A stretch of DNA of 64,000 nt from Sphingomonadales bacterium Ga0077557 (GTDB lineage: Bacteria; Pseudomonadota; Alphaproteobacteria; Sphingomonadales; Sphingomonadaceae). Location of the stretch: positions 29,193 through 93,192 of the forward strand of contig LNFI01000030.1 of the NCBI GenBank assembly GCA_001464615.1, read 5' to 3'. Position numbers and translations under genes: made by a program. Below, in pieces: positions 10,035 through 18,307 of the stretch. The notes under the pieces were generated by a model that was given only the letters and a program-made list of their open reading frames with translations, made no database searches and was not told where the DNA came from. The first letter of the stretch is position 1, and every line of letters begins with the position of its first letter.

Positions 10035-10177
10035 TAGAGCCTGATGACGTTAGGTCGCTTCAACCATATACCCGTTCGGGCTGAGCGAAGTCGAAGCCCA
10101 CGCGCTTCGCATGCCCTTCGACTTCGCTCAGGGCGAACGGGGTTTGGGTTAGTCCAATCCAAAGTCATGAGACTCTA
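10035..10177. repeat. Long imperfect palindrome, REP-like element
   Basis: Arms 10070-10096 and 10116-10142 are near-perfect inverted repeats (16 matching bases, CTTCGACTTCGCTCAG, then two mismatches and CGAACGGG), around a 19-base loop. Weaker pairing extends outwards (AGAG..T.ATGAC at about 10035 with its complement ending near 10177). This CTTCGACTTCGCTCAGG palindrome is a common intergenic repeat type in sphingomonads. It lies between convergent-ended genes. Together with 9835-10034 this 340-base gap holds no gene I can support. Confidence 0.7.
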
Positions 10178-10858
10178 AAGCCGAATACCAAACCCCACCC
10201 CGACAACAATCGGGCTGATCCGCGTCTTCACCGTCTGCGTGCCGAGCGCGGTGGTGGTGAGCGTCGCGCGGGGGTCCATATTGATATATTTGGCGTCGAT
10301 GTTCAGGAAGAATTTCTTGTTCAGATCAATATCGACCCCGCCCTGCAGCGCATAACCGACACTGTCATTGATGTGCACGCGCGTCGGCCCCACCGCCGCG
10401 ACCAGCCCTGGTGTGGCCTTTTCATTCCAGAACACGGTGTAGTTAATGCCCGCGCCGACATAGGGCCGGATCTTGCCCTTGGAATTGAAGTGATATTGCG
10501 CGGTCAGCGTTGGTGGCAGCACCCAGGTGTTGACGACATTGCCAATGCCCGATGTCACACCCGCCTTGCCATGCGCCGAGTGCCGGGTGGTGGCGGCGAT
10601 CAGCTCAAAGCCGATATTGTCGGTCGCCATCCAGGTGACATCGACTTCGGGCGCGAATGAATCGCCAACGGTCAGCCGATCATTGGGAAGAGTGGGGAGA
10701 ATGCCGTCGGAGGTGCCGGTAGGGTTCACCCAGATACCACGGACGCGCAGCAGCACGTCGTGCGCTTTCAGCCCTTCGCCTTCGCGGGCGAGCGCTGGCG
10801 TGGCGGTCAGCCCGGCGCCGACCACCGCGAGGGCGATCAATGTTCCGGAGATTTTCAT
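10175..10858 (-). CDS. ompW: Outer membrane protein OmpW family
   Basis: A 227-residue eight-stranded beta-barrel protein of the OmpW family. It begins MKISGTLIALAVVGAGLTATPALA, a clear signal peptide cleaved after ALA, and shows the family features DVLLRVRGIWVNP, a central LPPTLTAQYHF and a C-terminal VGVGFGIRL ending in aromatic/hydrophobic strands. The frame is open upstream to 10954, but ATG 10858 has AAGGGA nine bases upstream and starts the signal peptide. OmpW is often controlled by FNR, and a shared FNR-type box lies 59-72 bases upstream. Confidence 0.9.
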   Translation of the reverse strand: MKISGTLIALAVVGAGLTATPALAREGEGLKAHDVLLRVRGIWVNPTGTSDGILPTLPNDRLTVGDSFAPEVDVTWMATDNIGFELIAATTRHSAHGKAGVTSGIGNVVNTWVLPPTLTAQYHFNSKGKIRPYVGAGINYTVFWNEKATPGLVAAVGPTRVHINDSVGYALQGGVDIDLNKKFFLNIDAKYINMDPRATLTTTALGTQTVKTRISPIVVGVGFGIRL

Positions 10859-10916
10859 GATGTGTTCCCTTGGTTGGTGATGGGGGCGGCTCTGCGCCCT
10901 GCCCAAGTGAAGGTCT

Positions 10917-10930
10917 TTGACCGCGATCAA
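10917..10930. promoter_or_regulatory. FNR-type box shared by ompW and hemN
   Basis: TTGAC-CGCG-ATCAA, the same form as the box before ccoN. It lies between two divergent genes, 34 bases before the chosen hemN start and 58 bases before the ompW start. Its placement could serve either gene or both. The hemN reading frame runs through it from a TTG at 10917, which is an argument against that longer start. Confidence 0.75.
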
Positions 10931-10964
10931 TTCGCGTGGATGCATCGGATGCAATCACACTTGC

Positions 10965-12287
10965 ATGTGGCCTTATTATCCCGATCTGCTCGCAACGCCG
11001 GTGCCCCGCTACACCAGCTTCCCCACCGCCGCTGAGTTCGACAATGCCGTCGGCCCGCCGCACATGGCGCAAGCACTGGCGACCGTTGGCGCGGACGAGG
11101 CGATCTCGCTCTATCTGCACATCCCCTATTGCAGTGAACTGTGCTGGTATTGCGGGTGCAACACCGGGGCGGCCAATCGCACCCAGCGGGTGCAGGCCTA
11201 TCTGGTCCGGCTGATCGAGGAGATCGAGCTGGTCGGCAAGGCGCTGGGAGGGCGGGGCAGGGTGCGGCGCATCGCCTGGGGCGGGGGCAGCCCCAACGCA
11301 CTTGACCCACAAGATTTCGACACGCTGATGCTGCGCTTGTCGCAAGCCTTTCGGCTCGACGATCCCGTGATGTCGGTGGAGATTGATCCGCGCGGGTTCG
11401 ATTGGCGCTGGGCGGCGGCGCTGGGGCGCAACGGGGTCACGCGCGTCAGCCTGGGCGTGCAGACCTTTGATGCTGATATTCAGGCCGCAATTGGCCGCAT
11501 CCAACCGGTGGAGATGATCGCCTGCACCGTGGCGCAGCTGCGCGCGGCGGGGGTGAACTCGATCAACTTCGATCTGATGTACGGCCTCCCGTTTCAGACC
11601 GTCGTCAAACTGGCCGCGACGATCGATACCGCGCTTGAACTCCAGCCCGATCGGCTGGCGGTATTTGGCTATGCGCACGTCCCCCATCTGATCGCGCGCC
11701 AGCGCCAGATTGACGATTCAGCGCTGCCCGATTCGCTCTCTCGCTTCGCTCAGGCCGAGTTTGCCTATGAACGGCTGACGCGCGATGGCTATCAGCCGAT
11801 CGGCTTTGATCATTTTGCCTTGCCGGGCGATGCACTGGCGGCGGCGATGGTGGCGGGCAAGCTGCGCCGCAATTTCCAGGGCTTTACCGAAGATCCTGCG
11901 GATATCCTGATCGGGCTTGGCGCGTCGGCGATCAGCCAGTTTCCCGGCTGGTTGCTGCAGAATGAGAAAAACGCCGGTCGCTATCACCTGCGCATCGCCA
12001 ATGGCCAGTTCGCGACCGAACGTGGCTGGGTACGCTCCCGGCGCGATCAGGCGATTGGGACCGGGATCGAACAGCTCTTATGCCAGGGGTCAGCCGATCT
12101 CAGCACCTTACCCGATCGGTCTGTGGCCGAACACCGGCTGGCATGTTATGTCGATGCAGGGCTGGCCGAATGGCGCGACCATCGCCTTGTCATCCGAACA
12201 AAGGGCTTGCCTTATGCGCGAACCATCGCCGCTGCGCTCGACCCGTACCGCCACGACTCTGCCACGCGCTTCAGCAGTGCGATCTAA
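10965..12287 (+). CDS. hemN: Oxygen-independent coproporphyrinogen III dehydrogenase
   Basis: Radical SAM enzyme that converts coproporphyrinogen III to protoporphyrinogen IX without oxygen, in the cytoplasm; supplies heme (and bacteriochlorophyll precursors) under low oxygen. The 440 residues show HIPYCSELCWYCGC with C56, C60, C63 and C65, followed by the SAM-binding GGGSPN, SLGVQTFD and DLMYGLPFQT. The N-terminus MWPYYPDLLATPVPRYTSFPTA is typical of HemN; a longer TTG-started frame at 10917 would translate through the FNR box, so ATG 10965 is chosen. Confidence 0.94.
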   Translation: MWPYYPDLLATPVPRYTSFPTAAEFDNAVGPPHMAQALATVGADEAISLYLHIPYCSELCWYCGCNTGAANRTQRVQAYLVRLIEEIELVGKALGGRGRVRRIAWGGGSPNALDPQDFDTLMLRLSQAFRLDDPVMSVEIDPRGFDWRWAAALGRNGVTRVSLGVQTFDADIQAAIGRIQPVEMIACTVAQLRAAGVNSINFDLMYGLPFQTVVKLAATIDTALELQPDRLAVFGYAHVPHLIARQRQIDDSALPDSLSRFAQAEFAYERLTRDGYQPIGFDHFALPGDALAAAMVAGKLRRNFQGFTEDPADILIGLGASAISQFPGWLLQNEKNAGRYHLRIANGQFATERGWVRSRRDQAIGTGIEQLLCQGSADLSTLPDRSVAEHRLACYVDAGLAEWRDHRLVIRTKGLPYARTIAAALDPYRHDSATRFSSAI

Positions 12288-12519
12288 CCAGCGGCGCGGT
12301 GGGTCGCTGGCGATCATGGCGGTTGTCGGCCTGAGCCTCGCCGGTGTGCCGGGGGTGGGTGCAGCGGCCGCGCCAGAGGCGATGTTCATCGCGGTTTGCG
12401 GCGATCCAGCGCACCTTATCCCGATTCCGATCAAGCGCGATGATGGCCAAAAACGCCATTGTCCCATGGGTTGCCACGCCGCGTGCGCCCGGCGCGCCTT
12501 TACTGACGAGGAAGAATAG
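12214..12519 (+). CDS. Small conserved-looking membrane or exported protein after hemN
   Basis: A 101-residue frame with ATG 12214 inside the end of hemN and AAGGG eight bases before it; an alternative ATG at 12316 would give 67 residues. It has an Arg-rich N-terminus, a hydrophobic stretch (AIMAVVGLSLAGVPGVGAAAA) that may be a signal or anchor, and a C-terminal part with IPIPIKRDD, three cysteines in HCPMGCHAAC and an acidic end. The Cys/His spacing could bind a metal or heme, but that is only a suggestion. Its place between hemN and the FNR gene implies a link to low oxygen. Confidence 0.5.
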   Translation: MREPSPLRSTRTATTLPRASAVRSNQRRGGSLAIMAVVGLSLAGVPGVGAAAAPEAMFIAVCGDPAHLIPIPIKRDDGQKRHCPMGCHAACARRAFTDEEE

Positions 12520-12609
12520 CTGGCCTGGCTCTTGACGGGCCGCCTCCCAAAGCCGCTATGTGCCCTGCGCCAGTGGCAAATTTTCTATGGCGTCGGATAG
12601 GAGCTCCCT

Positions 12610-13320
12610 TTGTCGCCGCGCGTCTGTACCGAATGTGCCGTTCGTGATCGTGCGCTCTGTGGCGCGCTCAGCGACGATGAATTGGTGGCGCTTAACAGCA
12701 TCGGCCAGCGGCGCAAGGTTGCGCGCGGGGAAACGGTGATCTGGTCGGGCGACGAAAGCGTGATCTGCGCCAATCTGCTCGACGGGGTGATGAAGCTGTC
12801 AGCATCGACCAGCGATGGCCGCGAACAGACGGTCGGGCTGCTCTATCCGGCTGATTTTGTCGGTCGGCTGTTCGGCGATCAGGCTGGATTTACCGTCACT
12901 GCGCTGACTGATGCCGAACTTTGCGTGTTCCCGCGCGGTCAGTTTGAAACCGTGCTGCATGATCATGTCCGGATGGAGCGATTGCTGCTGCAAAGGACCT
13001 TTTCCGCGCTGGAAGACGCCCGTGGCCGCATGCTGACGCTGGCACGCCGCACCGCTGAGGAACGCGTCGCCGGTTTCCTGCTCGACATGGCGGACCGTGT
13101 CGGCAGCGCCGGTTGCCGGGCGACTGACGACGGCCCGGTGACGTTCGATCTCCCGCTGACGCGCGGTCAAATCGCTGAATTGCTGGGCCTGACGATTGAA
13201 ACGGTGAGCCGCCAACTCACGCGGATGAAAGCTGCCGGGCTGATCGCGCTCCCGGGGCTGCGCGCCATCACGATCCGCGACCGCGCCGCGCTCGAAGCCC
13301 GCGCCGAGGCCACAGCCTAA
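12610..13320 (+). CDS. fnr: FNR/FnrL-type oxygen-sensing Crp-family regulator
   Basis: A 236-residue Crp/Fnr regulator. Cys6, Cys9 and Cys17 (CTEC-x7-C, the FnrL/FnrN spacing) plus Cys105 are placed to hold an oxygen-labile [4Fe-4S] cluster. A cyclic-nucleotide-binding-type beta roll follows, then the C-terminal HTH with LTRGQIAELLGLTIETVSRQL; the E-xx-SR recognition residues are those that read TTGA half-sites. Start is TTG with TAGGAG six bases before it. It is the obvious candidate to act at the boxes before ccoN and between ompW and hemN. Confidence 0.9.
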   Translation: MSPRVCTECAVRDRALCGALSDDELVALNSIGQRRKVARGETVIWSGDESVICANLLDGVMKLSASTSDGREQTVGLLYPADFVGRLFGDQAGFTVTALTDAELCVFPRGQFETVLHDHVRMERLLLQRTFSALEDARGRMLTLARRTAEERVAGFLLDMADRVGSAGCRATDDGPVTFDLPLTRGQIAELLGLTIETVSRQLTRMKAAGLIALPGLRAITIRDRAALEARAEATA

Positions 13321-13351
13321 TCAATCTTCAAAAGTTGACGAACGCTGATGG

Positions 13352-13425
13352 TGGAGCGGGTGAAGGGAATCGAACCCTCGTCGTAAGCTTGGGAAGCTTC
13401 TGCTCTGCCATTGAGCTACACCCGC
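13352..13425 (-). tRNA. tRNA-Gly(CCC)
   Basis: The minus strand folds as a 74-base tRNA: acceptor GCGGGTG/CACCCGC, D arm GCTC/GAGC, anticodon loop TTCCCAA (anticodon CCC after U33), T arm GAGGG-TTCGATT-CCCTT and encoded TCCA. The loop matches the known glyU form rather than the TCC isoacceptor. Confidence 0.95.
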
Positions 13426-13753
13426 AATACCGTGAAAAATAATGTTTTTTCAGGCAATGCCCCCATGTCGGCTAAAGGGCCGCCTTAGGGCTCCGCTCCC
13501 CTGCACGAGGACGCGGGGAAGGTCAATATTCTGGCGGCGCTTCTGCGTCCTGCACAATAGAGCTGAATTGGCGCACCGGCGTCGGCGAATGCCGCCGGGG
13601 GGAGCCTTGGTTGCTGGATTCGCCGCCACCCCGCGCCGGGGCGGAACCGGGCTTGAATCGACTCATTTGGCGCGACTCGTGCTGACTCCTAGGTTTTTAT
13701 AGACGCGAGTCTGGGGATTCGATATTGATCGGTTAACCATAACGGTAACGGAT
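13426..13753. other. Intergenic region before the membrane-SET gene
   Basis: 328 bases with no supportable gene. The first 190 bases carry nothing recognisable; the remainder holds the GANTC cluster and CtrA half-site described in the next entry. Confidence 0.5.
13617..13740 (+). promoter_or_regulatory. Cluster of GANTC (CcrM) sites and CtrA half-site
   Basis: Seven GANTC sites occur within 104 bases, starting at 13617, 13655, 13660, 13674, 13684, 13707 and 13716; six of these fall within 66 bases. By chance about one per 256 bases is expected. TTAACCAT, a CtrA half-site form, follows at 13733-13740, thirteen bases before the ATG of the downstream gene. GANTC is the CcrM adenine methylation site in Alphaproteobacteria, and GcrA and CtrA act at such promoters. 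The regulatory role is inferred. Confidence 0.5.
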
Positions 13754-14914
13754 ATGACGATCGCGCTCTGGTTTCTGCTTGCCGTCCTGGCCAATTTCGC
13801 AGGCTATGCCCTGTACCTGACGGGGCTGAAGCGCGAACTTGTCCAGCCCAATCGCGCGTCCTGGCTGATTTGGAGCGCGGCGATTCTGGTGGAGGCGAGC
13901 ACCTATGCCGCCGTTAATCCCGGCGCGGCGCAGAGCATCGTCTTTCTGGTATCGGCGGCGGCCTGTATCATCGTCACGATCGGCATTTGGCAGCGTTCGG
14001 CATGGAGCGCGCCGACCCGCAGCGAAACGATTTGCATGGCCGCTTGCCTCGCCTCACTGCTGCTGTGGGCGATGTTCAGTTCGGCCTTCTGGGCGCATAT
14101 GCTGGTGGTGGCGGCCGTGCCGATCAGCTTCTGGCCGACCTGGGAAAGCGTGCAGCAAGACCGGGCACGCGAGCGATCACCGGCTTGGGGGCTGTGGACG
14201 GTGGGTGATCTGGCCACGCTGATTGTGGCGACCCGCTCCGGCAATGTCGAAGTCGGCAGCTATGCCTATATCTTGGTCGAATTGCTCTGCCATGCCAGCG
14301 TGTGGTTCATGATCGGCCTGGCCACGATCAACCCGATCCGCTCGCTCGGTTTCCGCAACGGGCGCTTTTATGTGCTCGATAAATATCGCCCCGCCGCCAA
14401 TTTGTTCTCGGTGGGGGAGACGCATTTGGGCAAGGCGGTGTTTGCCGCCACCAATTTTGCTGAAGGCGAACAGATTGTGAAATTCACTGGTCGGCGGTTC
14501 CGCGCAGACCAGGTGCCCAGCCTGATGCGCGGCGTCAGCGATCGCTTCGTCCAGGTCACGCCTGATCATTATATGGGACCATCGGGGCGGATCGATGATC
14601 TGATCAACCATAGCTGCTCGCCCAATGCCGGGCTGCGCTTTACCGACGATGGCGTCTATCTTGTCGCCATTCAGCCGATCGCGCCGGGCGATGAGATCAG
14701 CTGGGATTATTCGACCACGCTCACCCAGAGCAACTGGCACATGATCTGCCAGTGCCGCAGCGACGATTGCCGTCGGGTCATCGGCAATTTCGAAACGCTG
14801 ACGCCCGAACGGCAGGAATGGTTCCGCGCGCGTAATCTGGTCGCGCCCTATCTGCGGCGGCGCGATGATGTGCCGCCGGTGGCACCGCCGGTGGTGAGGG
14901 TAAAACAGGGCTGA
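13754..14914 (+). CDS. Polytopic membrane protein with C-terminal SET domain
   Basis: A 386-residue protein joining two parts. Residues 1-195 form about six membrane helices with an N-terminal NRASWLIW segment. Residues about 215-345 form a SET domain: GKAVFAATNFAEGEQIV, the catalytic-site NHSCSPN (about residues 284-290), GDEISWDYS and a post-SET zinc motif CQCRSDDC (C-x-C-x4-C). SET domains transfer methyl groups from SAM to lysine; the substrate here is unknown and would be reached from one face of the membrane. The start is the ATG directly after the CtrA half-site. It is followed by a convergent gene. Confidence 0.75.
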   Translation: MTIALWFLLAVLANFAGYALYLTGLKRELVQPNRASWLIWSAAILVEASTYAAVNPGAAQSIVFLVSAAACIIVTIGIWQRSAWSAPTRSETICMAACLASLLLWAMFSSAFWAHMLVVAAVPISFWPTWESVQQDRARERSPAWGLWTVGDLATLIVATRSGNVEVGSYAYILVELLCHASVWFMIGLATINPIRSLGFRNGRFYVLDKYRPAANLFSVGETHLGKAVFAATNFAEGEQIVKFTGRRFRADQVPSLMRGVSDRFVQVTPDHYMGPSGRIDDLINHSCSPNAGLRFTDDGVYLVAIQPIAPGDEISWDYSTTLTQSNWHMICQCRSDDCRRVIGNFETLTPERQEWFRARNLVAPYLRRRDDVPPVAPPVVRVKQG

Positions 14915-14960
14915 ACGGGACGAGCGGCGACCGGAGGGGTACGGCCGCCGCCCGCATCGC

Positions 14961-16088
14961 TCAGGCGATTTCGACCAACTGGCCCACTGTCGCCAGATCC
15001 GTCAGGAATGGATCGGTGCCGACGGATTCGGGACCGAAGCCAAAAGCGGCAGCACCGCTAAGGCCAGCTCCCGCCGATGGGGCGACAAAGAAGCTCAAAT
15101 CATCGAACCCGAAATAGTCGCTGGTGCCAGCATTGCCGTCATTGGCGTTGAATTCCAGCCGATGAAGCCCGGCAAATTCGCCATTGAGGAAGTCGAACTG
15201 ATCGGCACTGCCGAAATTGGCCGTAATCGTGCGTTCGCTGACCAATTGCGTACCCGCTTCATCGGCATAACCGCGGATCGTGATGTCGAGCCCAGCGCGG
15301 AACGTCGCCGAAAAATTGCCGCCCAAAAAGCTGAACTGGCTCGCGTTGGTAATGACAACCGGCGATCCGGCCGGATTGCCCTCATAGCCTGCAACTTCGT
15401 TGTTATTGGCTTCGGCGATAAAGGCCAGGTTCGGTCCAGAGCTCGTTGTATAGCCAGGGATTGCGCCATCGGGCTGGTAAACGCCGGTTTCCGAAAAGAC
15501 GAAGCCCTGATAGCTGCCAAGCGGCGCTTCGCCGCCCGGGGTGAGCGTGATGTCGTCGAAGTTCAGAACGACATTGGCGGTGTCGCTGAACGTTAGATTG
15601 TCGATGCCGAAATAATCGAAGGTCGCGTCATTGCCATCATTGGCGTTGAATTCAACGCGCTGTGCGCCAAGAAACGTGCCGAAATCGAGCGCGCCAAGGA
15701 AGGAGACATTCTGTTGTTCGGCAGGCCCGACCGTGACGATTTTCTGGCCGATCACATGGGCACCCGCTTCATCGGCGTACGCACGGACGGTAACGGTCAG
15801 CCCCGGCCGAAACGCCGAAGACAGATTGAGCGATTCCAGGGTGAACGCATCGGCGCGGATCATGGTGAGGGGAGTGCCGCGGGCAGCGTTTTCATAACCG
15901 GCGATTTCGCTATTACCGGCCTCTGCGATGAACAGGAGATTCTGCCCCGACGTCGCGACATAGCCTGCTATCGCGCCATCGGGATTGTAGATCCCGGCCT
16001 GCAGCCAGTTGAAGCCGCCAAAGCCATTGGCAAGTGGCTGTTCGCCGCCTTCGGCCAAGGTGATATCGTCAAAGTTTAGCGTAGGCAT
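14961..16088 (-). CDS. Two-repeat acidic protein, possibly type I secreted
   Basis: A 375-residue protein made of two copies of a roughly 165-residue unit (about residues 1-165 and 172-335). Each copy has FDDITL..GGE.PL, Y.PDGAI.GY, FIAEA.N.E.AGYE, FR.GL..T.R.YADEAG and EFNANDGN..T.DYFG.D.L.F. It lacks an N-terminal signal peptide. The C-terminus (FLTDLATVGQLVEIA) is acidic then hydrophobic, like C-terminal signals for type I secretion, but no RTX nonapeptides are seen. The repeats look like beta-sandwich domains (several paired acidic and aromatic residues). Function unknown; secretion is an inference. Confidence 0.6.
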   Translation of the reverse strand: MPTLNFDDITLAEGGEQPLANGFGGFNWLQAGIYNPDGAIAGYVATSGQNLLFIAEAGNSEIAGYENAARGTPLTMIRADAFTLESLNLSSAFRPGLTVTVRAYADEAGAHVIGQKIVTVGPAEQQNVSFLGALDFGTFLGAQRVEFNANDGNDATFDYFGIDNLTFSDTANVVLNFDDITLTPGGEAPLGSYQGFVFSETGVYQPDGAIPGYTTSSGPNLAFIAEANNNEVAGYEGNPAGSPVVITNASQFSFLGGNFSATFRAGLDITIRGYADEAGTQLVSERTITANFGSADQFDFLNGEFAGLHRLEFNANDGNAGTSDYFGFDDLSFFVAPSAGAGLSGAAAFGFGPESVGTDPFLTDLATVGQLVEIA

Positions 16089-16444
16089 GATCTAGTCCCT
16101 TCAAGACTTTGTGAGTCGTGATCGAACACGCAGTTTAAAGGCGATCGACAGTTATACTAAAAACCCCAATTTTAAGGAAATTTAGTTCACCTAAAATTGA
16201 AGATAACTCTGCGAATTGATTGATAATAGGACAGCAAGGATCTGTTGCTATCCTAGGCAATCAATTTGCGTGTTTAGTCTTTCAACGTCGTGCTCGGTCA
16301 CGATCGTCAAATTGTGCCATATTCGTAAATGAGTTTGGATTGAACGGCGCCAGCGCGCGTTTAACCACAGGGACCGCACGGCTATGGGGCAAAATCAGAC
16401 GCCGTCACCGCACGCTGAAACGGGTAGCTACGCCGTGACCGCGA
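16089..16444. other. AT-rich intergenic region with a hairpin
   Basis: 356 bases between the two-repeat protein gene and the kinase gene. It is AT-rich at 16130-16270 and carries an inverted repeat CAATTTTA (16167-16174) / TAAAATTG (16192-16199) about 80 bases upstream of the two-repeat gene, perhaps an operator or leader hairpin. No gene can be supported. Confidence 0.45.
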
Positions 16445-18307
16445 TCAGGCGGCGAGCGCGCTTCTTGCCGCCACCGCAGGCGCTGCCTTCAGCGTCAGAA
16501 TCGCGACCGCGCCATGCCCCTTGCCCTGGCTTTCAAGCGCCAGCCCGCCTTCCATGGCGTTCATCGAATTGGCGCACCAGTGCAGACCCAGTCCGCCTGA
16601 TTTGTGGGCGCGGGTGGAAAAGCCGCGTTGGAACAGCGTCGCGCCAATCTCTGGCGAAAAGCCTTCACCATCATCATGGATTTCGATGCGCAGCTTGTCA
16701 TCGATTTCGCTGACGGCGACGCGGATGCTGCCGCTGCCAGCGCCACGGGCGACGATTGATTCGGCGGCATTGCCAAACAAATTGCCGATCACCTGGCTCA
16801 GGATCAGCCGGTTGGCCATGACGGGCCAGGGCTGGGCGGGGAAGCTGAACGCGATCGAGACATCGCTGGAATAGCGCGCAATCGCGGCATTCTGGGTGAT
16901 GATTTCAGTGACATCGCACGGCGCGAGCGGCGGGCGTTCATGTGCCTGTGCCTGCTGGGTGCCGATGATTTCAAGCACGTGATGCATGGCCTCGCGCCCG
17001 GCCTGGAGCTGGCGGCGGCGTTCGGCGCGGTCGCTGGCCTCGGCATCGACGGCGGCGGCGACAAAGGCAGCGAGTTTTTGACGGCGCGCGGCCGGGATAT
17101 CCTCGCGCGCCAATTCGCCCACCGCACGGTCGATGATCGCGCGGTCGGTAACGGGCTCGTCGGCGATGCCCCGCGACAGGATCGTGCTGATCGGGTTCAG
17201 CGCGTTGCGGACATTGTGCATCACCGCGACAGCGCTTTCGCTGCGGCCAAGCGCAAAGCTCTGCACTTCAAGCTGCTCGCGCAGATCCTTTAGCTGTTGC
17301 AGCATGAGATTGAAGCTGCGGCCAAGCGACCCGATCTCATCCCGCCGCCCATCCTCATCAAGCAGGCCCAGCGCGCCCGATGCGGTGACGACTTGCATGT
17401 GCCGCTCAACCCGGTGCAGCGGCGCCAGCACCAGCCGGGCGATCATCCGGCGCAGCACCATCAGCAGGACCAGCAACAACACGGTCGATCCGGCAATCGC
17501 GAGCAACAGCATGCGCTGACCAAGGATGGAAACATCGCGGGGTACATTGAAGCTGACATTGGCGACCGCGCGCCGGTCTGCGCCAATGATCGGCACGGCG
17601 ATCGTCATATTCTTGTCGCCGGGGCTAATCGTTTCCGCGTTTGACATGTTGGACAGATCAAGCCGCGCCTTCAGCTGCAGCAAGGTCGACAATTGCGCTG
17701 ACGTGAATTGCCTGACCATCATCACATAGCCACGCGGCGCGCCCGTGCCATCGCTGCGCCTGACCTTGGCAACGCCGACGGCGGCGACAATCGGCCCAAG
17801 CCGGGTATAAAAGGCTGCCGAACTGCGACCGCCCAGTGCCTTGTTGAAATCAATCTGGCCGATGCGTTCGATCAATTTACGCCGCATCGCGGGCTGATCA
17901 GTCTGCGCGCCAAGATCGAGCCAGCGCGCGATGACGATCCGGCCGTCATTGCCGATATAGGCCATGCCGTTGACGTCGAGATTCGACATGGCGAGCGTGG
18001 AAAAGGATTCCTGTTCGAACTTGGCCGTTGGCTGGCCCATATAATCATAGCTGGAATTCCAGTCGCCATAATCGCGAACGGCGGTTTCCACCTTTGAGAT
18101 ATATTCAGCGAGCGCGGCGCGGGTCCGTTCGACATGCGCGCCGACCGATGCACCCTCAAGCTGGTTGAAGCTGGGCGTGATGACGCTGGCAAGCAACAGC
18201 GTGATCGCCAGCGATCCGAGCAGGCCGACCGTCGTCAAAATCAGCAGGAGTTTCGCGCCAAGCGAGCCTGGCGCGCGGATCGTCCACCCGAACATTGCGA
18301 CGGTCAT
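16445..18307 (-). CDS. CHASE4-HAMP sensor histidine kinase
   Basis: A 620-residue membrane kinase. Residues about 12-35 form a first helix; a periplasmic sensor follows with VRDYGDWNSSYDYM, typical of CHASE4; a second helix near 260-285 leads to a HAMP linker. The dimerisation helix carries the putative phosphorylated His in MHNVRNALNPIS. The ATPase part has N box NLFGNAAES, G1 DDGEGF and GGLGLHWCANSM. Its ATG overlaps the stop of the upstream REC-GGDEF-EAL gene (TGATG), so the two are coupled and probably form one signalling pathway. Confidence 0.85.
   Translation of the reverse strand: MTVAMFGWTIRAPGSLGAKLLLILTTVGLLGSLAITLLLASVITPSFNQLEGASVGAHVERTRAALAEYISKVETAVRDYGDWNSSYDYMGQPTAKFEQESFSTLAMSNLDVNGMAYIGNDGRIVIARWLDLGAQTDQPAMRRKLIERIGQIDFNKALGGRSSAAFYTRLGPIVAAVGVAKVRRSDGTGAPRGYVMMVRQFTSAQLSTLLQLKARLDLSNMSNAETISPGDKNMTIAVPIIGADRRAVANVSFNVPRDVSILGQRMLLLAIAGSTVLLLVLLMVLRRMIARLVLAPLHRVERHMQVVTASGALGLLDEDGRRDEIGSLGRSFNLMLQQLKDLREQLEVQSFALGRSESAVAVMHNVRNALNPISTILSRGIADEPVTDRAIIDRAVGELAREDIPAARRQKLAAFVAAAVDAEASDRAERRRQLQAGREAMHHVLEIIGTQQAQAHERPPLAPCDVTEIITQNAAIARYSSDVSIAFSFPAQPWPVMANRLILSQVIGNLFGNAAESIVARGAGSGSIRVAVSEIDDKLRIEIHDDGEGFSPEIGATLFQRGFSTRAHKSGGLGLHWCANSMNAMEGGLALESQGKGHGAVAILTLKAAPAVAARSALAA

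Noticed and set aside
10917..10964. TTG-started N-terminal extension of hemN
   Set aside because: It would translate the FNR box and lacks likeness to HemN; ATG 10965 gives the family start.
13352..13425. tRNA-Gly with anticodon TCC
   Set aside because: The seven-base loop is TTCCCAA; U33 followed by CCC gives anticodon CCC, as in glyU.
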